Origin: an uncultured Verrucomicrobiales bacterium
GTDB lineage: Bacteria > Verrucomicrobiota > Verrucomicrobiia > Verrucomicrobiales > Akkermansiaceae
Direction of reading: 5' to 3'
DNA length: 64,000 nucleotides
NCBI GenBank assembly: GCA_937901085.1
Contig: CALCHQ010000104.1
Span: 39,804 to 103,803, forward strand
Notes under the pieces: model-generated
Database searches by the model: none
What the model was told of the DNA's origin: nothing
The model's input: the letters and a program-made list of their open reading frames with translations, nothing else
Part shown: piece after piece, positions 7,769 to 17,134 of the stretch
Position numbering within the stretch: the stretch's first letter is position 1
Layout: each line of letters begins with the position of its first letter
Program-made: the position numbers and the translations under genes

Positions 7769-8839
7769 ATGGCAATAATAGATGTAGTAAAGTGGGATGC
7801 TATGCCGGGTGTTCTAGCATGGAAATACCCGTCGGACAATCTGTCCACCTGGACGCAACTGATTGTTTCTACCGGACAGGAAGCATTTCTCGTCAAGGAA
7901 GGCAAGGTGGTGGGGCCATTTGGTCCCGGTAAGCACACCTTAGACAGCCAGAACTATCCGGTATTTGCAAAACTTCTGAGTTTGCCATTTTCCCGTTCTC
8001 CGTTTACTGCCGAGGTCTGGTTTATCCGCAAGTCCTTTGCGCTGAATCTTAAGTGGGGAACTTTGGATCCGATTCAGATTGAAGATCCCGAATACAGAGT
8101 GATGATGCCTGTGCGGGCATTCGGAGCCTTTGGGTTGAGCGTCACCAACAGTGAACTGTTCCTCAACAAATTAATCGGAACGTTGCCGGCCTTTACAGAA
8201 AAGACGGTTTCAGAGCATTTTAAAGGCACATTAGTTCAGGAAGTCAAAGTTCAGATTTCCAAATATATTCAAGAAAATAACACCTCCCTTCTCAAACTGG
8301 CTCCATATATCGGCCAGATTGCAGAAGTCATCGAGGCTCGACTGGTGGAGCGACTTTCCGAATTCGGCATCACCATTACTCACTTTGCAGTCAACTCCAT
8401 TTCCACAGATGAAACCAATCCTGCGGTGGCTCGCCTGCGCCGCGCTCTGGCCGAACGTGCAGAAATGGAAATTCTCGGCTTCAACTACCAGCAGAAACGC
8501 TCGTTTGATGTGCTGCAAAGTGCGGCATCCAACGAAGGGGCTGGGAATATGCAATCTGCCGCCATGGGTGCAGGAATGGGTATGGCTATGGGCGTTGGTA
8601 TGGGGCAAGGCATGAACGCTCCTATGCAGCAAGCCGTCGGCATGATGTCTACCAATGGCAAAACATGCCCAGGTTGCCAGGCGCAAAATGCAGCCAATGC
8701 ACGATTCTGCGGTTCCTGCGGTACAGATTTACAAGCCATCTCCACCCCCACACCAGCACAGAATAAATTCTGCACCAACTGCGGCACACAGAATGCAGCA
8801 ACGGCCCGTTTCTGCAGCGGCTGCGGTTCAGTCATCTAA
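7769..8839 (+). CDS. SPFH-domain protein with two C-terminal zinc ribbons (YdjI-like)
   Basis: A 356-residue protein. Residues 1-250 have the SPFH/virion-core-like fold pattern (VSTGQEAFLVKEGKVVGPFG, later ITITHFAVNSIS). A Met/Gly-rich low-complexity linker spans about 260-290. Two CxxC...CxxC zinc ribbons end the protein: CPGCQAQNAANARFCGSCG and CTNCGTQNAATARFCSGCG. Bacillus subtilis YdjI has a similar domain order and acts at the membrane with a zinc-ribbon partner and PspA (established for that protein). The neighbours here include another zinc-ribbon protein fused to TM2, so a membrane-organising or stress role is plausible. No membrane span of its own. Confidence 0.8.
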   Translation: MAIIDVVKWDAMPGVLAWKYPSDNLSTWTQLIVSTGQEAFLVKEGKVVGPFGPGKHTLDSQNYPVFAKLLSLPFSRSPFTAEVWFIRKSFALNLKWGTLDPIQIEDPEYRVMMPVRAFGAFGLSVTNSELFLNKLIGTLPAFTEKTVSEHFKGTLVQEVKVQISKYIQENNTSLLKLAPYIGQIAEVIEARLVERLSEFGITITHFAVNSISTDETNPAVARLRRALAERAEMEILGFNYQQKRSFDVLQSAASNEGAGNMQSAAMGAGMGMAMGVGMGQGMNAPMQQAVGMMSTNGKTCPGCQAQNAANARFCGSCGTDLQAISTPTPAQNKFCTNCGTQNAATARFCSGCGSVI

Positions 8840-8859
8840 TACACACAACCTTATTGTAT

Positions 8860-9546
8860 ATGATTTACCATCTCATACTTGCCGGCATAGCGGTGGCTCT
8901 TACATGGACATTAGCTTGTCTGTTGATTCCAGCCTGGCCAGCCTTTGCTCTGGTGTGGGCATCCGTGATTATCTTCACCCTTGCGGTGTTGATACTCTTT
9001 GCAGGTCTTATCATGCTCTCCACGCTGGTCAAAGATGAAAACCGCAAAAATCCGGCGGCTATGTATCCCATGAGCGGGTATGTGGTATTCTGCTTCTTTG
9101 CCATCTTCATCTCCCTGCTGCTGAACACCTATTCAGCCCTGTTCATCCTGCACCTGTTCGGCATTCTCTTTGCCTGTATCGTAGGCTTTGTCATGCGTTC
9201 AGCATGGAAGAAAAGTGCCAGTTTTGCTGTTGAACACAAAGTGGATAAGGCGGTCGCCGTTAATCGTGCAGAAACCCTCAGAGAAATCTGCAACGCCCTG
9301 AAAATGCACCAGCAGCCGGAACTTACCCCGTACATTTCCAAGATTCATCTTTTCTCGGAAAAATTACGCTACGCTGCCGGCAAGGTCGACAGCAAATGCG
9401 ATGCAGAGCTCGATGCCCTCATCCTCACTCTGCAAGAGCTTTCAGAAGGGGAGACATCCAATGCGGAATTGGCGAAAAAACTCCCTACATTGCTGCAAAA
9501 AATCGAAAACCAGCTGGCAAGGAGAGAACGCCTGGCCGTGCTCTGA
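8860..9546 (+). CDS. Membrane protein with cytoplasmic helical tail
   Basis: A 228-residue protein. Three or four hydrophobic segments lie in the first 110 residues (5-25, 28-55, 68-88, 92-108), followed by a soluble, largely helical C-terminal half (LREICNALKMHQQPELTPYI; later charged Glu/Lys stretches). A TTG six bases upstream could also start the frame, but the ATG at 8860 begins directly with the first membrane span. It lies 20 nt after the SPFH gene, so it is probably co-transcribed and may be its membrane partner. No named family recognised. Confidence 0.6.
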   Translation: MIYHLILAGIAVALTWTLACLLIPAWPAFALVWASVIIFTLAVLILFAGLIMLSTLVKDENRKNPAAMYPMSGYVVFCFFAIFISLLLNTYSALFILHLFGILFACIVGFVMRSAWKKSASFAVEHKVDKAVAVNRAETLREICNALKMHQQPELTPYISKIHLFSEKLRYAAGKVDSKCDAELDALILTLQELSEGETSNAELAKKLPTLLQKIENQLARRERLAVL

Positions 9547-9576
9547 TATTTTCTCATCTCTACACCTAAAACTATT

Positions 9577-10026
9577 ATGAAATGCGAATACTGCAATAAC
9601 GAAATACAGCCCGGTGCAGCTACTTGCCCGGCCTGTGGTGCCCCGGCTCCTGCCGCTGTTGTAACCCCTGCTGCGGCAGCTGCTCCTGCACCCCAGCCGG
9701 CTCCGGTAGCAGCTCCTGTCTACGCAGCCCCGGCTCAACCCTCTGTAGTAGTTGTTAATACTGCTCCTCAGGCTCCCGTTCAGCCGGTACAGGCAACATT
9801 CACGTATCCCTACCCCCCGAAGAGCCGACTCACTTACATCCTCCTGGCAATATTCTTCGGCTGTCTTGGTGTGCACAACTTCTACGCTAAGCGCACCGGA
9901 TGCGGCATTACACAGCTTCTGCTCACAGTGCTTTCTTTCGGTTTCCTTGCCATTATCAGCGAATTGTGGTGTCTCATCGAAATCCTGGCTGTAGACAAGG
10001 ATGGCAACAACGTCCCGTTTAAATAA
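9577..10026 (+). CDS. Zinc-ribbon plus TM2-domain membrane protein
   Basis: A 149-residue protein. An N-terminal zinc ribbon (CEYCNNEIQPGAATCPACG, residues 3-21) is followed by an Ala/Pro/Val-rich linker (about 22-75) and a C-terminal TM2 domain. The TM2 part runs SRLTYILLAIFFGCLGVHNF then YAKRTGCGITQLLLTVLSF, two membrane spans with the GxxGxHxFY-type loop. TM2 proteins are small membrane proteins of mostly unknown function. It ends the SPFH cluster and is followed by a strong terminator. Confidence 0.8.
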   Translation: MKCEYCNNEIQPGAATCPACGAPAPAAVVTPAAAAAPAPQPAPVAAPVYAAPAQPSVVVVNTAPQAPVQPVQATFTYPYPPKSRLTYILLAIFFGCLGVHNFYAKRTGCGITQLLLTVLSFGFLAIISELWCLIEILAVDKDGNNVPFK

Positions 10027-10049
10027 CTCTTTTATTTCAGCCCTATTTT

Positions 10050-10085
10050 AAAGAACAGAGGTGGCTTTTGCCGCCTCTGTTCTTT
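10050..10085 (+). terminator. Strong intrinsic terminator after the TM2 gene
   Basis: A 16-bp stem (10050-10065 with 10070-10085, one G-T pair), TTTT loop, then ATTTGG; it starts 24 nt past the stop. It separates the SPFH/TM2 cluster from the lipoprotein-ankyrin genes. Confidence 0.75.
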
Positions 10086-10232
10086 ATTTGGAGGTTCTGC
10101 CACTAATTTTATCTCCACAAGCTCCCTTTAAGTGTCGTTTTTACACTTTTGTTCTTGATTTTTTCTCATTTTGCGATACTCTTAAACATAGAGTAACCGC
10201 ATATACTCATGATGGACCATATCACAACAACC

Positions 10233-10874
10233 ATGAAAACGCCTCTGTTTCTCCTACTGACAGCAACATCTCTGCTGGTGACCTCCTGCGGTGATTCCGC
10301 GAATGAGGAACAAACCAATCAGAACACCAGCATCTCCTCAACTACGGAAACAAATACTACCACCCCAGCCCCGCAGGCAAGGCAGGAAGCCGAATCATCT
10401 TCTGCCAGCAGCAGCGCCATGATTGGTCAGGTTCAGTGTAACATTTCCAATATTATCCTGACCCGTTCCTTCTACCTTCCGGACGCCGCCATCGATAGCG
10501 AATACTACCACGCCTCTCCCGGCAACGTATACCTGATTATATGCGGCTCTGTGCAGAACAAGGGTAAGAAACCGGCCGGGTTCCAACAACCTGAATTTGT
10601 CTCCGAAACCTATCGTAGCTATGATCAGGAATTTCTGATGCACTACAAGGGAGAAAAAGATGACTGGCTGACCGCCAAGCTCAATCCCGGTGCAACTCAC
10701 CGCTTCATCAGCTGCTTTGAACTTCCAGAAAAAGAAGCCCGTAAGGGTGTTCTGCGCTTTGAAAAAGAATTTTTCAGTCTGAGCGATGATAACGAAGTAG
10801 TTGTCCCCCTGCCCAGTCTCAGCAGTCAGGGTATCAAGGACACCATCTCCTTGCCGGGTGTAACGGATTTATAA
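10233..10874 (+). CDS. Lipoprotein, tandem paralogue 1
   Basis: A 213-residue predicted lipoprotein (MKTPLFLLLTATSLLVTSC, lipobox cysteine at 19). A Ser/Thr/Asn-rich linker follows, then a beta-rich domain beginning IGQVQCNISNIILTRSFYLP and ending in VPLPSLSSQGIKDTISLPGV. The frame extends eight codons upstream, but the ATG at 10233 gives a normal signal peptide. The domain is clearly paralogous to the next gene's product (same IGxxxCxIxxIxLTR start and TDL/TNL end). The fold is reminiscent of the DUF4352-type immunoglobulin-like exported domains, which is only a guess. Confidence 0.65.
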   Translation: MKTPLFLLLTATSLLVTSCGDSANEEQTNQNTSISSTTETNTTTPAPQARQEAESSSASSSAMIGQVQCNISNIILTRSFYLPDAAIDSEYYHASPGNVYLIICGSVQNKGKKPAGFQQPEFVSETYRSYDQEFLMHYKGEKDDWLTAKLNPGATHRFISCFELPEKEARKGVLRFEKEFFSLSDDNEVVVPLPSLSSQGIKDTISLPGVTDL

Positions 10875-10893
10875 ACTCATCCAATTCAACAAA

Positions 10894-11427
10894 ATGAAAA
10901 AATTATTACTAGCCGCGTTATTCTGTTGTTTCGCATTCCTGCTTAATTCATGCAGCGACAAACACAACACTAAAATCGGGAACATTGACTGCACAATCAA
11001 CGAAATCACCCTGACTCGTACATTAGAACTCCCCGATTGCCCATTCGGCACCGTTTCATACAATACGAACGGCGACAATGTACTCGTCATCTTCCAAGGT
11101 GACGCGAAAAACACGGGCAATGAGCCAGCCTACTTTATAACGCCGGTTTTCAAATCCTCCAGCGATTGTACATACGAGCAGGAAGCTCACATTCACTTCA
11201 AGGACTCAGATAATGATATCCTGGGAGTAAAACTCAGCCCAGGTGAATCATACAAATTCATCTTTTTCTTCAATATTCCCAGCAGTGAAGTTTCGGATAG
11301 CAGCCTCAAATTCAAGAAAGCGCTTATCAGCTTTAACAAGGATAATACCGTGCTACTGCCTCTGTCAATCAGCAGCATTAAATCGGTTGAAGACAAACTG
11401 ATTATTCCTGATGTAACAAATCTCTAA
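10894..11427 (+). CDS. Lipoprotein, tandem paralogue 2
   Basis: A 177-residue predicted lipoprotein (LLLAALFCCFAFLLNSC, lipobox cysteine at 20) with the same domain as the preceding gene but without its Ser/Thr linker. Matching landmarks are IGNIDCTINEITLTRTLELP, the LSPGESYKFI stretch (LNPGATHRFI in the first copy) and the terminal IIPDVTNL. It starts 19 nt after its paralogue and ends 23 nt before a DUF805-ankyrin gene, so all three are probably one transcript. Function unknown; both copies should sit in the cell envelope. Confidence 0.65.
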   Translation: MKKLLLAALFCCFAFLLNSCSDKHNTKIGNIDCTINEITLTRTLELPDCPFGTVSYNTNGDNVLVIFQGDAKNTGNEPAYFITPVFKSSSDCTYEQEAHIHFKDSDNDILGVKLSPGESYKFIFFFNIPSSEVSDSSLKFKKALISFNKDNTVLLPLSISSIKSVEDKLIIPDVTNL

Positions 11428-11450
11428 CGCAAAACTTAGCACTATACAAC

Positions 11451-14400
11451 ATGAACAAACAAGAACAACTGAACGATGCCACGCAGCCTGAAATGACTCC
11501 AGAAATGGAAAAAATGGTTGCCGCAGCAGTTGCAAAGGCTCTGGCTGAAAAGGTAGCCGCGCCAGCCAAGCCTTCAACACCAGACGAAACGCCCACCCCC
11601 GCCACACCGGCAACACCCGCTACCCCCTCCATCCCCACAGCAACACCTGAGCCCTCTCCAGCCCCTGCGGGCGGCCCTGCGACACAGCCTTCCCCGGCAA
11701 TGGGGATTCCCGGCAAATGGGGTATGGGATCCGCCTTCAAGGCATGTATGAAGCGATACACCAAATTCAACGGTCGCGCTTCTCGTTCTGAGTTCTGGTA
11801 TATGGCGCTCGCCAACTTCATCATTGTCTCCGTGTTGGAAGTGCTGATGACGCTTGCCTGCGTGGCCTGCTTCTACGGCGGTGCAGGCACGGTGATTCCC
11901 ATGGCGCTGTTCATGGTAATTATCATGCTCTACAATTTATTCATGACGATACCAGGGCTTGCTCTCTGCGTGCGGCGTCTGCACGACACGGGCAAAGCAT
12001 GGACCTACCTGCTCATGTACCTCATCCCCATAGCGGGCCCGATTATCCTGCTTATTGCGCTCTGCTCCCCTTCCGGCCCTGCCAACCGATTCGGCGAAGC
12101 TCCTGATATGCTTCCTGGGGATGATGAACAAATGCCCACATTTGTCGATAAGCTGGCAGCTCCTTTGCGAAACCCAGTCAAAACGGCACAGATCAGCGGT
12201 ATTGCAGCAGCAGCACTAGCCGTACTAGGCGCGCTGTACTTCTTCATCTTTGTGCGCACAAACCCGATGAAAGAGCTGTACAAAGAAGGAAAACTCGCCC
12301 AGCTGGATAACGATTGGAACAGTCCGGAACCGGAACAGGAATTCAACAAACATGTCCGTGCCTATCTGGATAAGGAAGCAGATATCACCACCCATCCCTA
12401 TATCGCCAATCTGCTCGCCATTTCCATTCAGAAAGACTTTACCGTTCCTGTTGAAATCATTGAAGAGCTGGTAGACCGAGGTGCCGATTTGAACGCAAAA
12501 TCCACCTTACTGTCGAAAAGCGAATCCCCCTGGGTTCAAGCCGTTATCAAAGGAGATGTCGCCATCCTTGATTATCTGGCAGCCGCAGGTGCGCAGAAAG
12601 ATGAAACCGATAGTGCCGGCAAGCCGGTACTCATGCGTGCCATTGAAAAGGGAGACGCAGAAATGCTCCGGGCTCTGGTACGCCATGGCATGAACCCGAA
12701 TGCCACCGTAAAACAGGGTTCGATCATCATGTATGCCATCGTGCAGAACAAGCCGGATATGGTCCAGCTTCTGATGGAGCTGGGAGCTGATATCAACTCA
12801 AACGCAGCCGGCGGTACGGCGCTGGATTGCGCCTACGTATCAAACGCACCAGAGTCCGTCGAAATCCTCCGTAAGGCCAACGGCGCTACTACTCCGGATA
12901 TCCTTATAGACACATTATACAAGAGCATCAGGAGGAATAATGACAGCCAATTGAAGCTTCTCCTTGGTGCAGGTCTTCCGTTGAATGATGGTAGTGCATC
13001 TCATGACAACTACACCCCGCTGATGCTCGCAGCAGACAGGGGCAATGAAGAGGCAATCAAGCTTCTGCTTGAAGCCGGTGCAGACCCCAAGGCAACCACC
13101 AAGGATGCCCAAGGTAATGACCAGAGCGCCCTTTCCATTGCCGCAGGCAAATCGAATCTGAACGTCCGTGCCCTTCTGGGCGATGAAAAGGCTATCAAGC
13201 TGAAAGAACTCCTCAGCAATGTCAAGAAGCTCTCTATCGAAGAAGCTGTGGAATTGTTGGAAAAATGTGAAATTGTCGATGAGTTTGCTACAGGCAAAAT
13301 GGTAACAGACTGGCTCGGCAACTCATCTTACGTTACGACGCAGAAAGACATTTCCGAGAACTTCATGTACAATTATAAACTGTGCAAGGAAGGTCAGAAG
13401 AAAATCCAGGATTTCGGATTTCCTGTGGACATATATAGATGCTGGGAAGTTTCTGGCAGCAAACACCTGCCCAAAGAAGCTCTGATTGCATTTATTATTG
13501 AAGGATCTTCTCTTAATTTCTATTACACCATCAATGATAGCCAGTGGTATGCACTTGACTACGCCGTTTGGAACGGACATACAGACATCGCCCACATTCT
13601 TCTCGCTAGCGGAGCAAGTGTAAAACAAGGCCACCCCATGTACCTGGCCGCAAAACGCGGCAACGTGGAAATGTTCAAACTGTTGCAGGAATATGGTGCT
13701 GACATAAACGCAGCCACAATCCAGAAAAAGCCGAAAGCAAAGAATGACTGGCTTACCCCGCTGATGGCGGCAGTAGAAAAAGTAGATGCAAACGCCATCA
13801 ATTTCCTCCTGCAGAACGGAGCCGATATCAATCAGGCAAACGATTTGGGAAATACGGCTCTTCATATTGCCTCTCAGAACTTATTATGTCCTTCCGAAAT
13901 TATCGAACTTCTTGTCAAGAACGGAGCTGACATGTATAAGAAGAACAATGAAGGAAAGGATACATACGAATGCACCAACGCATTCAGTAGCAGAATACGC
14001 AGCGTTCTGATTAATCTCGGTTATAAGAAATCAGCCCCCGCTCAAACTCAAATTACTGAGCAGCCAAAGATGGAGGAAGCAACAGCTTCCAGCTCAGGCA
14101 GCTCCAGCATCTCAGCAGAGGCATTTGAGAAGCTCACGCCTCTGTATGACCGCCTGGCCCGACTCAAGTGCAAGGAGGCATATTCTGCGCTGTGTCAGAA
14201 AAACCTGCTGATGCTGCTCGATCGCATTCGAGAAGGAGGCGACATCAACATGACAACCGAAGAAACCAAGGGTAGCGCAGCCATTCACTACGCCTGCTCT
14301 CTCGGTAGTCTCAGCATCACTACCTGGCTGCTCGAAAACGGCGCAGATCCGAACCTGAAGACAGCTAAAGGCGCCGACCCGATTACCTGCGTTGGCAGCG

Positions 14401-14459
14401 ATAACCGCAAAGCGATTATCAACCTACTCAAGAAACACGGCGCTCGCGGTGGTAAGTAA
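11451..14459 (+). CDS. DUF805 membrane domain fused to long ankyrin array
   Basis: A 1002-residue protein. Residues 1-85 are a Pro/Ala/Thr-rich leader. Residues about 95-210 form a DUF805 domain (FNGRASRSEFWYMAL, then membrane spans around 118-140, 145-175 and 183-205). Another span at about 243-263 is followed by a C-terminal region of about 730 residues rich in ankyrin repeats. Clear units are TPLMLAADRGNEEAIKLLLE, TPLMAAVEKVDANAINFLLQ and AAIHYACSLGSLSITTWLLE. The DUF805 end should anchor the ankyrin array to the inner membrane, probably facing out if the third set of spans is as read. It is paralogous to the gene at 14879. AT-richer than the flanking core genes. Confidence 0.8.
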   Translation: MNKQEQLNDATQPEMTPEMEKMVAAAVAKALAEKVAAPAKPSTPDETPTPATPATPATPSIPTATPEPSPAPAGGPATQPSPAMGIPGKWGMGSAFKACMKRYTKFNGRASRSEFWYMALANFIIVSVLEVLMTLACVACFYGGAGTVIPMALFMVIIMLYNLFMTIPGLALCVRRLHDTGKAWTYLLMYLIPIAGPIILLIALCSPSGPANRFGEAPDMLPGDDEQMPTFVDKLAAPLRNPVKTAQISGIAAAALAVLGALYFFIFVRTNPMKELYKEGKLAQLDNDWNSPEPEQEFNKHVRAYLDKEADITTHPYIANLLAISIQKDFTVPVEIIEELVDRGADLNAKSTLLSKSESPWVQAVIKGDVAILDYLAAAGAQKDETDSAGKPVLMRAIEKGDAEMLRALVRHGMNPNATVKQGSIIMYAIVQNKPDMVQLLMELGADINSNAAGGTALDCAYVSNAPESVEILRKANGATTPDILIDTLYKSIRRNNDSQLKLLLGAGLPLNDGSASHDNYTPLMLAADRGNEEAIKLLLEAGADPKATTKDAQGNDQSALSIAAGKSNLNVRALLGDEKAIKLKELLSNVKKLSIEEAVELLEKCEIVDEFATGKMVTDWLGNSSYVTTQKDISENFMYNYKLCKEGQKKIQDFGFPVDIYRCWEVSGSKHLPKEALIAFIIEGSSLNFYYTINDSQWYALDYAVWNGHTDIAHILLASGASVKQGHPMYLAAKRGNVEMFKLLQEYGADINAATIQKKPKAKNDWLTPLMAAVEKVDANAINFLLQNGADINQANDLGNTALHIASQNLLCPSEIIELLVKNGADMYKKNNEGKDTYECTNAFSSRIRSVLINLGYKKSAPAQTQITEQPKMEEATASSSGSSSISAEAFEKLTPLYDRLARLKCKEAYSALCQKNLLMLLDRIREGGDINMTTEETKGSAAIHYACSLGSLSITTWLLENGADPNLKTAKGADPITCVGSDNRKAIINLLKKHGARGGK

Positions 14460-14478
14460 ATAAGCTACAACACCACAT

Positions 14479-14509
14479 GCAGGGTAGAGAATCAATATCT
14501 CTACCCTGC
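14479..14509 (+). terminator. Intrinsic terminator after DUF805-ankyrin gene 1
   Basis: Perfect 12-bp stem (14479-14490 with 14498-14509), 7-nt loop, then ATTTCTTTTCTT. It starts 20 nt past the stop codon. Confidence 0.8.
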
Positions 14510-14540
14510 ATTTCTTTTCTTCAGAACAGGATTGCAATCC

Positions 14541-14624
14541 ATGATGGGGCACGGCAGCGTGTCAAACATGCCCCGCAATCCAATTCATCCGTTTCAATTT
14601 TTGCTTGACATATTCTCTTTATAA
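14541..14624 (+). pseudogene. Decayed copy of the 66-codon membrane ORF at 17204
   Basis: A residual 27-codon frame beginning MMGHGSVSNMPR, matching VMGRGSVVNKPR in the intact ORF at 17204-17404. At DNA level 14542-14561 matches 17265-17284 at 19 of 20 bases, and the GCCCCGC that follows is at the same 8-nt distance in both. A second shared block (14522-14540 against 17151-17169, 17 of 19 bases) lies just upstream. The membrane-span part is not preserved. Its position after the first DUF805-ankyrin gene mirrors that of the intact copy after the second. Confidence 0.55.
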
Positions 14625-14631
14625 ATATACT
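14605..14631 (+). promoter_or_regulatory. Candidate promoter of DUF805-ankyrin gene 2
   Basis: Perfect -35 TTGACA and near-perfect -10 TATACT, but with a short 15-nt spacer. It would give a leader of about 240 nt, unlike the near-leaderless promoters elsewhere. Confidence 0.45.
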
Positions 14632-14878
14632 TCTCATATGGAGAAGATGCAAATTTCCCCTTAGTCCTGTTCATAACGAACAACAAAGAAAATGATGCCG
14701 TCCCATGCAGCCATGCTCATGGCATCCTGCACGGTTTAGAATAACGAGATAGAGAACAACTAGGATACACTCCGAAATCCGTTTTCTCTATCTGGCCCAC
14801 GCGTCACAGAAGAGACTTAGAAAGAACTCTCGAAGCATTAAAAGTCAAACATTTGAACAACCAACCACTGCCATTATT

Positions 14879-17110
14879 ATGGAAACAGAAACAACAACAA
14901 AACAAGTCACATGGGGAATCAAAGCAGCCCTTATGAGTATTCTTTGCCGCTGCTTCGATTTTAGAGGGAGAGCTTCGCGCTCAGAGTTCTGGTATGCTTA
15001 TCTGGGCGGTGCCATCATTTCCACTGTAACCTCACTGATTACCGGATTAGGCGTATGGCTCATCATCTACACAGAAGAGACCGTGTGCGATTATACACTG
15101 GTTATCCCCGCGTGGTTGTTAACCATTACCGGTGCAATAGCCACGCTGCTATATGCACTACTGTTCATGATTCCATACTGGGCAGTCTTCATCAGGCGTC
15201 TGCACGATACCGGACGCAGTTGGAAATCGCTTCTCTACCTGCTTATCCCATTCAACATTGGCCAAATCATTCTTCTGGTGTTTCTTATACAGGCCTCTCG
15301 TGAGGCTAACCAATATGGAGAACGAGCTGCAGCCCCCTCTGGAGAGAACGAAAAAATGCCTAAGTTTATAGGAGCGGTAATCATGCCGCTCACCCGCTTG
15401 TGGAGTCTTTTGTGCCGTAAGCCCGTGCATTCAGCCATCACAGTTGCCGGAGTCGCAGGCTTGTATACAGCAGGAGCGGCGGCACTGTCTAATACCGATT
15501 ATCTGGGCTCACTCATTGAAAAGGAGTTGAGATATCAGAATTACAATGGCGCAGATAGCCTCCGCTACCACTACAAGCAATATCTTCGCACAGGCGAGTT
15601 CCATGATGCCATTCTGCCCCACCTTCTTTATGCATGCGGGTGCGATAATGTGCCGCTTGACATCATTAAAACCCTAGTCGAGAATGGGGCTAATGTGAAC
15701 GCGAGATATGGAGAGTACTCTTCCTTCGAGCTGAAAAATGAAAAGGTATCGAGCGCAAGTGCCTGGGAAATTGCTTGTATCTGGGGCAGAATCGATCTGA
15801 TAGATTATCTTGCCTCTGTTAATGCGAAAAAAACAGAAGCCCCCAGGTACCCAGACTATGGTGTAAAAGATGAACACAAGAAAACATTTCTTACGATGGC
15901 TAGCAGCAACCCGGCACTCACGGAAGCACTGCTCAGACATGGGTTAAATGTCAATGCTCCGAAATATGAAAAAGGAGAGAGTCCCTTGATGTGTGCCAAT
16001 TACGAAACTGCAAAATTGCTGATAACGGCAGGAGCAGATGTCAATTACCATATGCGCAAGTATGGTAACGGAGGATATGTATACAGAAACGCGCTGGATA
16101 GAGAATTGCAAATTACACCCACAGATGTCAAAAAAATGGAACTGCTTATTGAGCATGGAGCCAAGTTCTCAAAGCCCATTGATGCAGAAACCATGCTGTA
16201 CCACACGTCGTATCCCGAGACCATGGCATTCCTTATCAAGCACGGTGGCGATATTAATGCTATACATGTCATCAAAAGGGAAGGATACGGTTATTCCTCA
16301 TCAGAAAAAGTGCTCTATATCACCCCGCTGCTGAGGGCTATTTCCCAGGATTATGAAGAATCGGTGGAGTTTCTTCTCAACAATGGAGCAGATGTACATT
16401 TAAAAACACCACAGGGAGTAAGCGCGGCAAGTCTGCTGCCCGAAATCACTAATCCGACCATCAAAAAACTGATCAAAAAGGCCATAGAGGACCAGAAACA
16501 AGCCCCTGCTCCGGCACAAATACCGGCTGCAACACCTGCCCCTGAACCGGCAGAAACACAAACACCGGCACCCTTGGCTGAACCTGCCGAAACACCGGCG
16601 GTAACACCTGCCCCCGAACCGGCAGAAACACCTGCACCGGCACCCCAGAATATAGACTCCACGAATCTGCACGAGGCTGTTAAGGCAGGAAAACCATCTC
16701 TTGTAAAAGCAGCACTTGCCCAGACATCCAATCTGGAAATACGAGATGCAGAAGACCACACCGCATTGATGGTGGCAGCACTGGAAGACCGTTCCACCTC
16801 TGCACGTCTTCTGATACAGGCAGGAGCAGATGTCAATGCCAGATCTCAGCAATACGGCACAACGGTGCTGATGATGGCCGCCATGAAGGGATACAACGAG
16901 GTTGTAGCCGAACTGCTGGCCGCTGGAGCCAAGGTAAACGAAACCAACAAATCCAAGTATACTGCGCTCATGCTGGCCGCCCGCGGAAATCATAAAACCG
17001 TGATTCAGCAGCTGCTTAAAGCCGGTGCCAGAAAAGGAATGAAAGACAGTAGCGGAAAGAAAGCCGTTGACCATGCAACATCCTCTGATGTAAAACGGCT
17101 TCTTCGTTAA
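14879..17110 (+). CDS. DUF805 membrane domain plus ankyrin repeats, second copy
   Basis: A 743-residue protein. The DUF805 domain at about 20-145 (FRGRASRSEFWYAYLGG; spans near 40-62, 75-105 and 115-140) is followed by a possible further span near 180-200. Ankyrin units fill about 245-535. A Pro/Ala/Glu/Thr linker at about 540-595 is built from near-identical units (TPAPEPAET). A second ankyrin block occupies 597-730 (TALMVAALEDRSTSARLLIQ, TVLMMAAMKGYNEVVAELLA, TALMLAARGNHKTVIQQLLK). Same architecture as the 11451 gene, so a duplication is likely. It probably presents ankyrin surfaces to protein partners at the membrane. Confidence 0.8.
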   Translation: METETTTKQVTWGIKAALMSILCRCFDFRGRASRSEFWYAYLGGAIISTVTSLITGLGVWLIIYTEETVCDYTLVIPAWLLTITGAIATLLYALLFMIPYWAVFIRRLHDTGRSWKSLLYLLIPFNIGQIILLVFLIQASREANQYGERAAAPSGENEKMPKFIGAVIMPLTRLWSLLCRKPVHSAITVAGVAGLYTAGAAALSNTDYLGSLIEKELRYQNYNGADSLRYHYKQYLRTGEFHDAILPHLLYACGCDNVPLDIIKTLVENGANVNARYGEYSSFELKNEKVSSASAWEIACIWGRIDLIDYLASVNAKKTEAPRYPDYGVKDEHKKTFLTMASSNPALTEALLRHGLNVNAPKYEKGESPLMCANYETAKLLITAGADVNYHMRKYGNGGYVYRNALDRELQITPTDVKKMELLIEHGAKFSKPIDAETMLYHTSYPETMAFLIKHGGDINAIHVIKREGYGYSSSEKVLYITPLLRAISQDYEESVEFLLNNGADVHLKTPQGVSAASLLPEITNPTIKKLIKKAIEDQKQAPAPAQIPAATPAPEPAETQTPAPLAEPAETPAVTPAPEPAETPAPAPQNIDSTNLHEAVKAGKPSLVKAALAQTSNLEIRDAEDHTALMVAALEDRSTSARLLIQAGADVNARSQQYGTTVLMMAAMKGYNEVVAELLAAGAKVNETNKSKYTALMLAARGNHKTVIQQLLKAGARKGMKDSSGKKAVDHATSSDVKRLLR

Positions 17111-17134
17111 ATAAGATTAGAGAAGAAACCAATC

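Larger units (their letters stand above)
14510..14878. other. Intergenic stretch between the two DUF805-ankyrin genes
   Basis: About 370 nt without a convincing intact gene. It holds a decayed copy of the sequence found after the second ankyrin gene (14522-14624), a TTGACA/TATACT promoter near 14605, and a leader of roughly 240 nt with two inverted repeats. These are CCATG/CATGG around 14711-14722, inside GCAG/CTGC, and a 10-bp stem pairing 14747-14756 with 14784-14793 across a 27-nt loop. Confidence 0.55.

Noticed and set aside
14510..14878. Possible tRNA or known riboswitch in the long intergenic stretch
   Set aside because: No cloverleaf, no CCA end and no riboswitch core I recognise; only simple inverted repeats.
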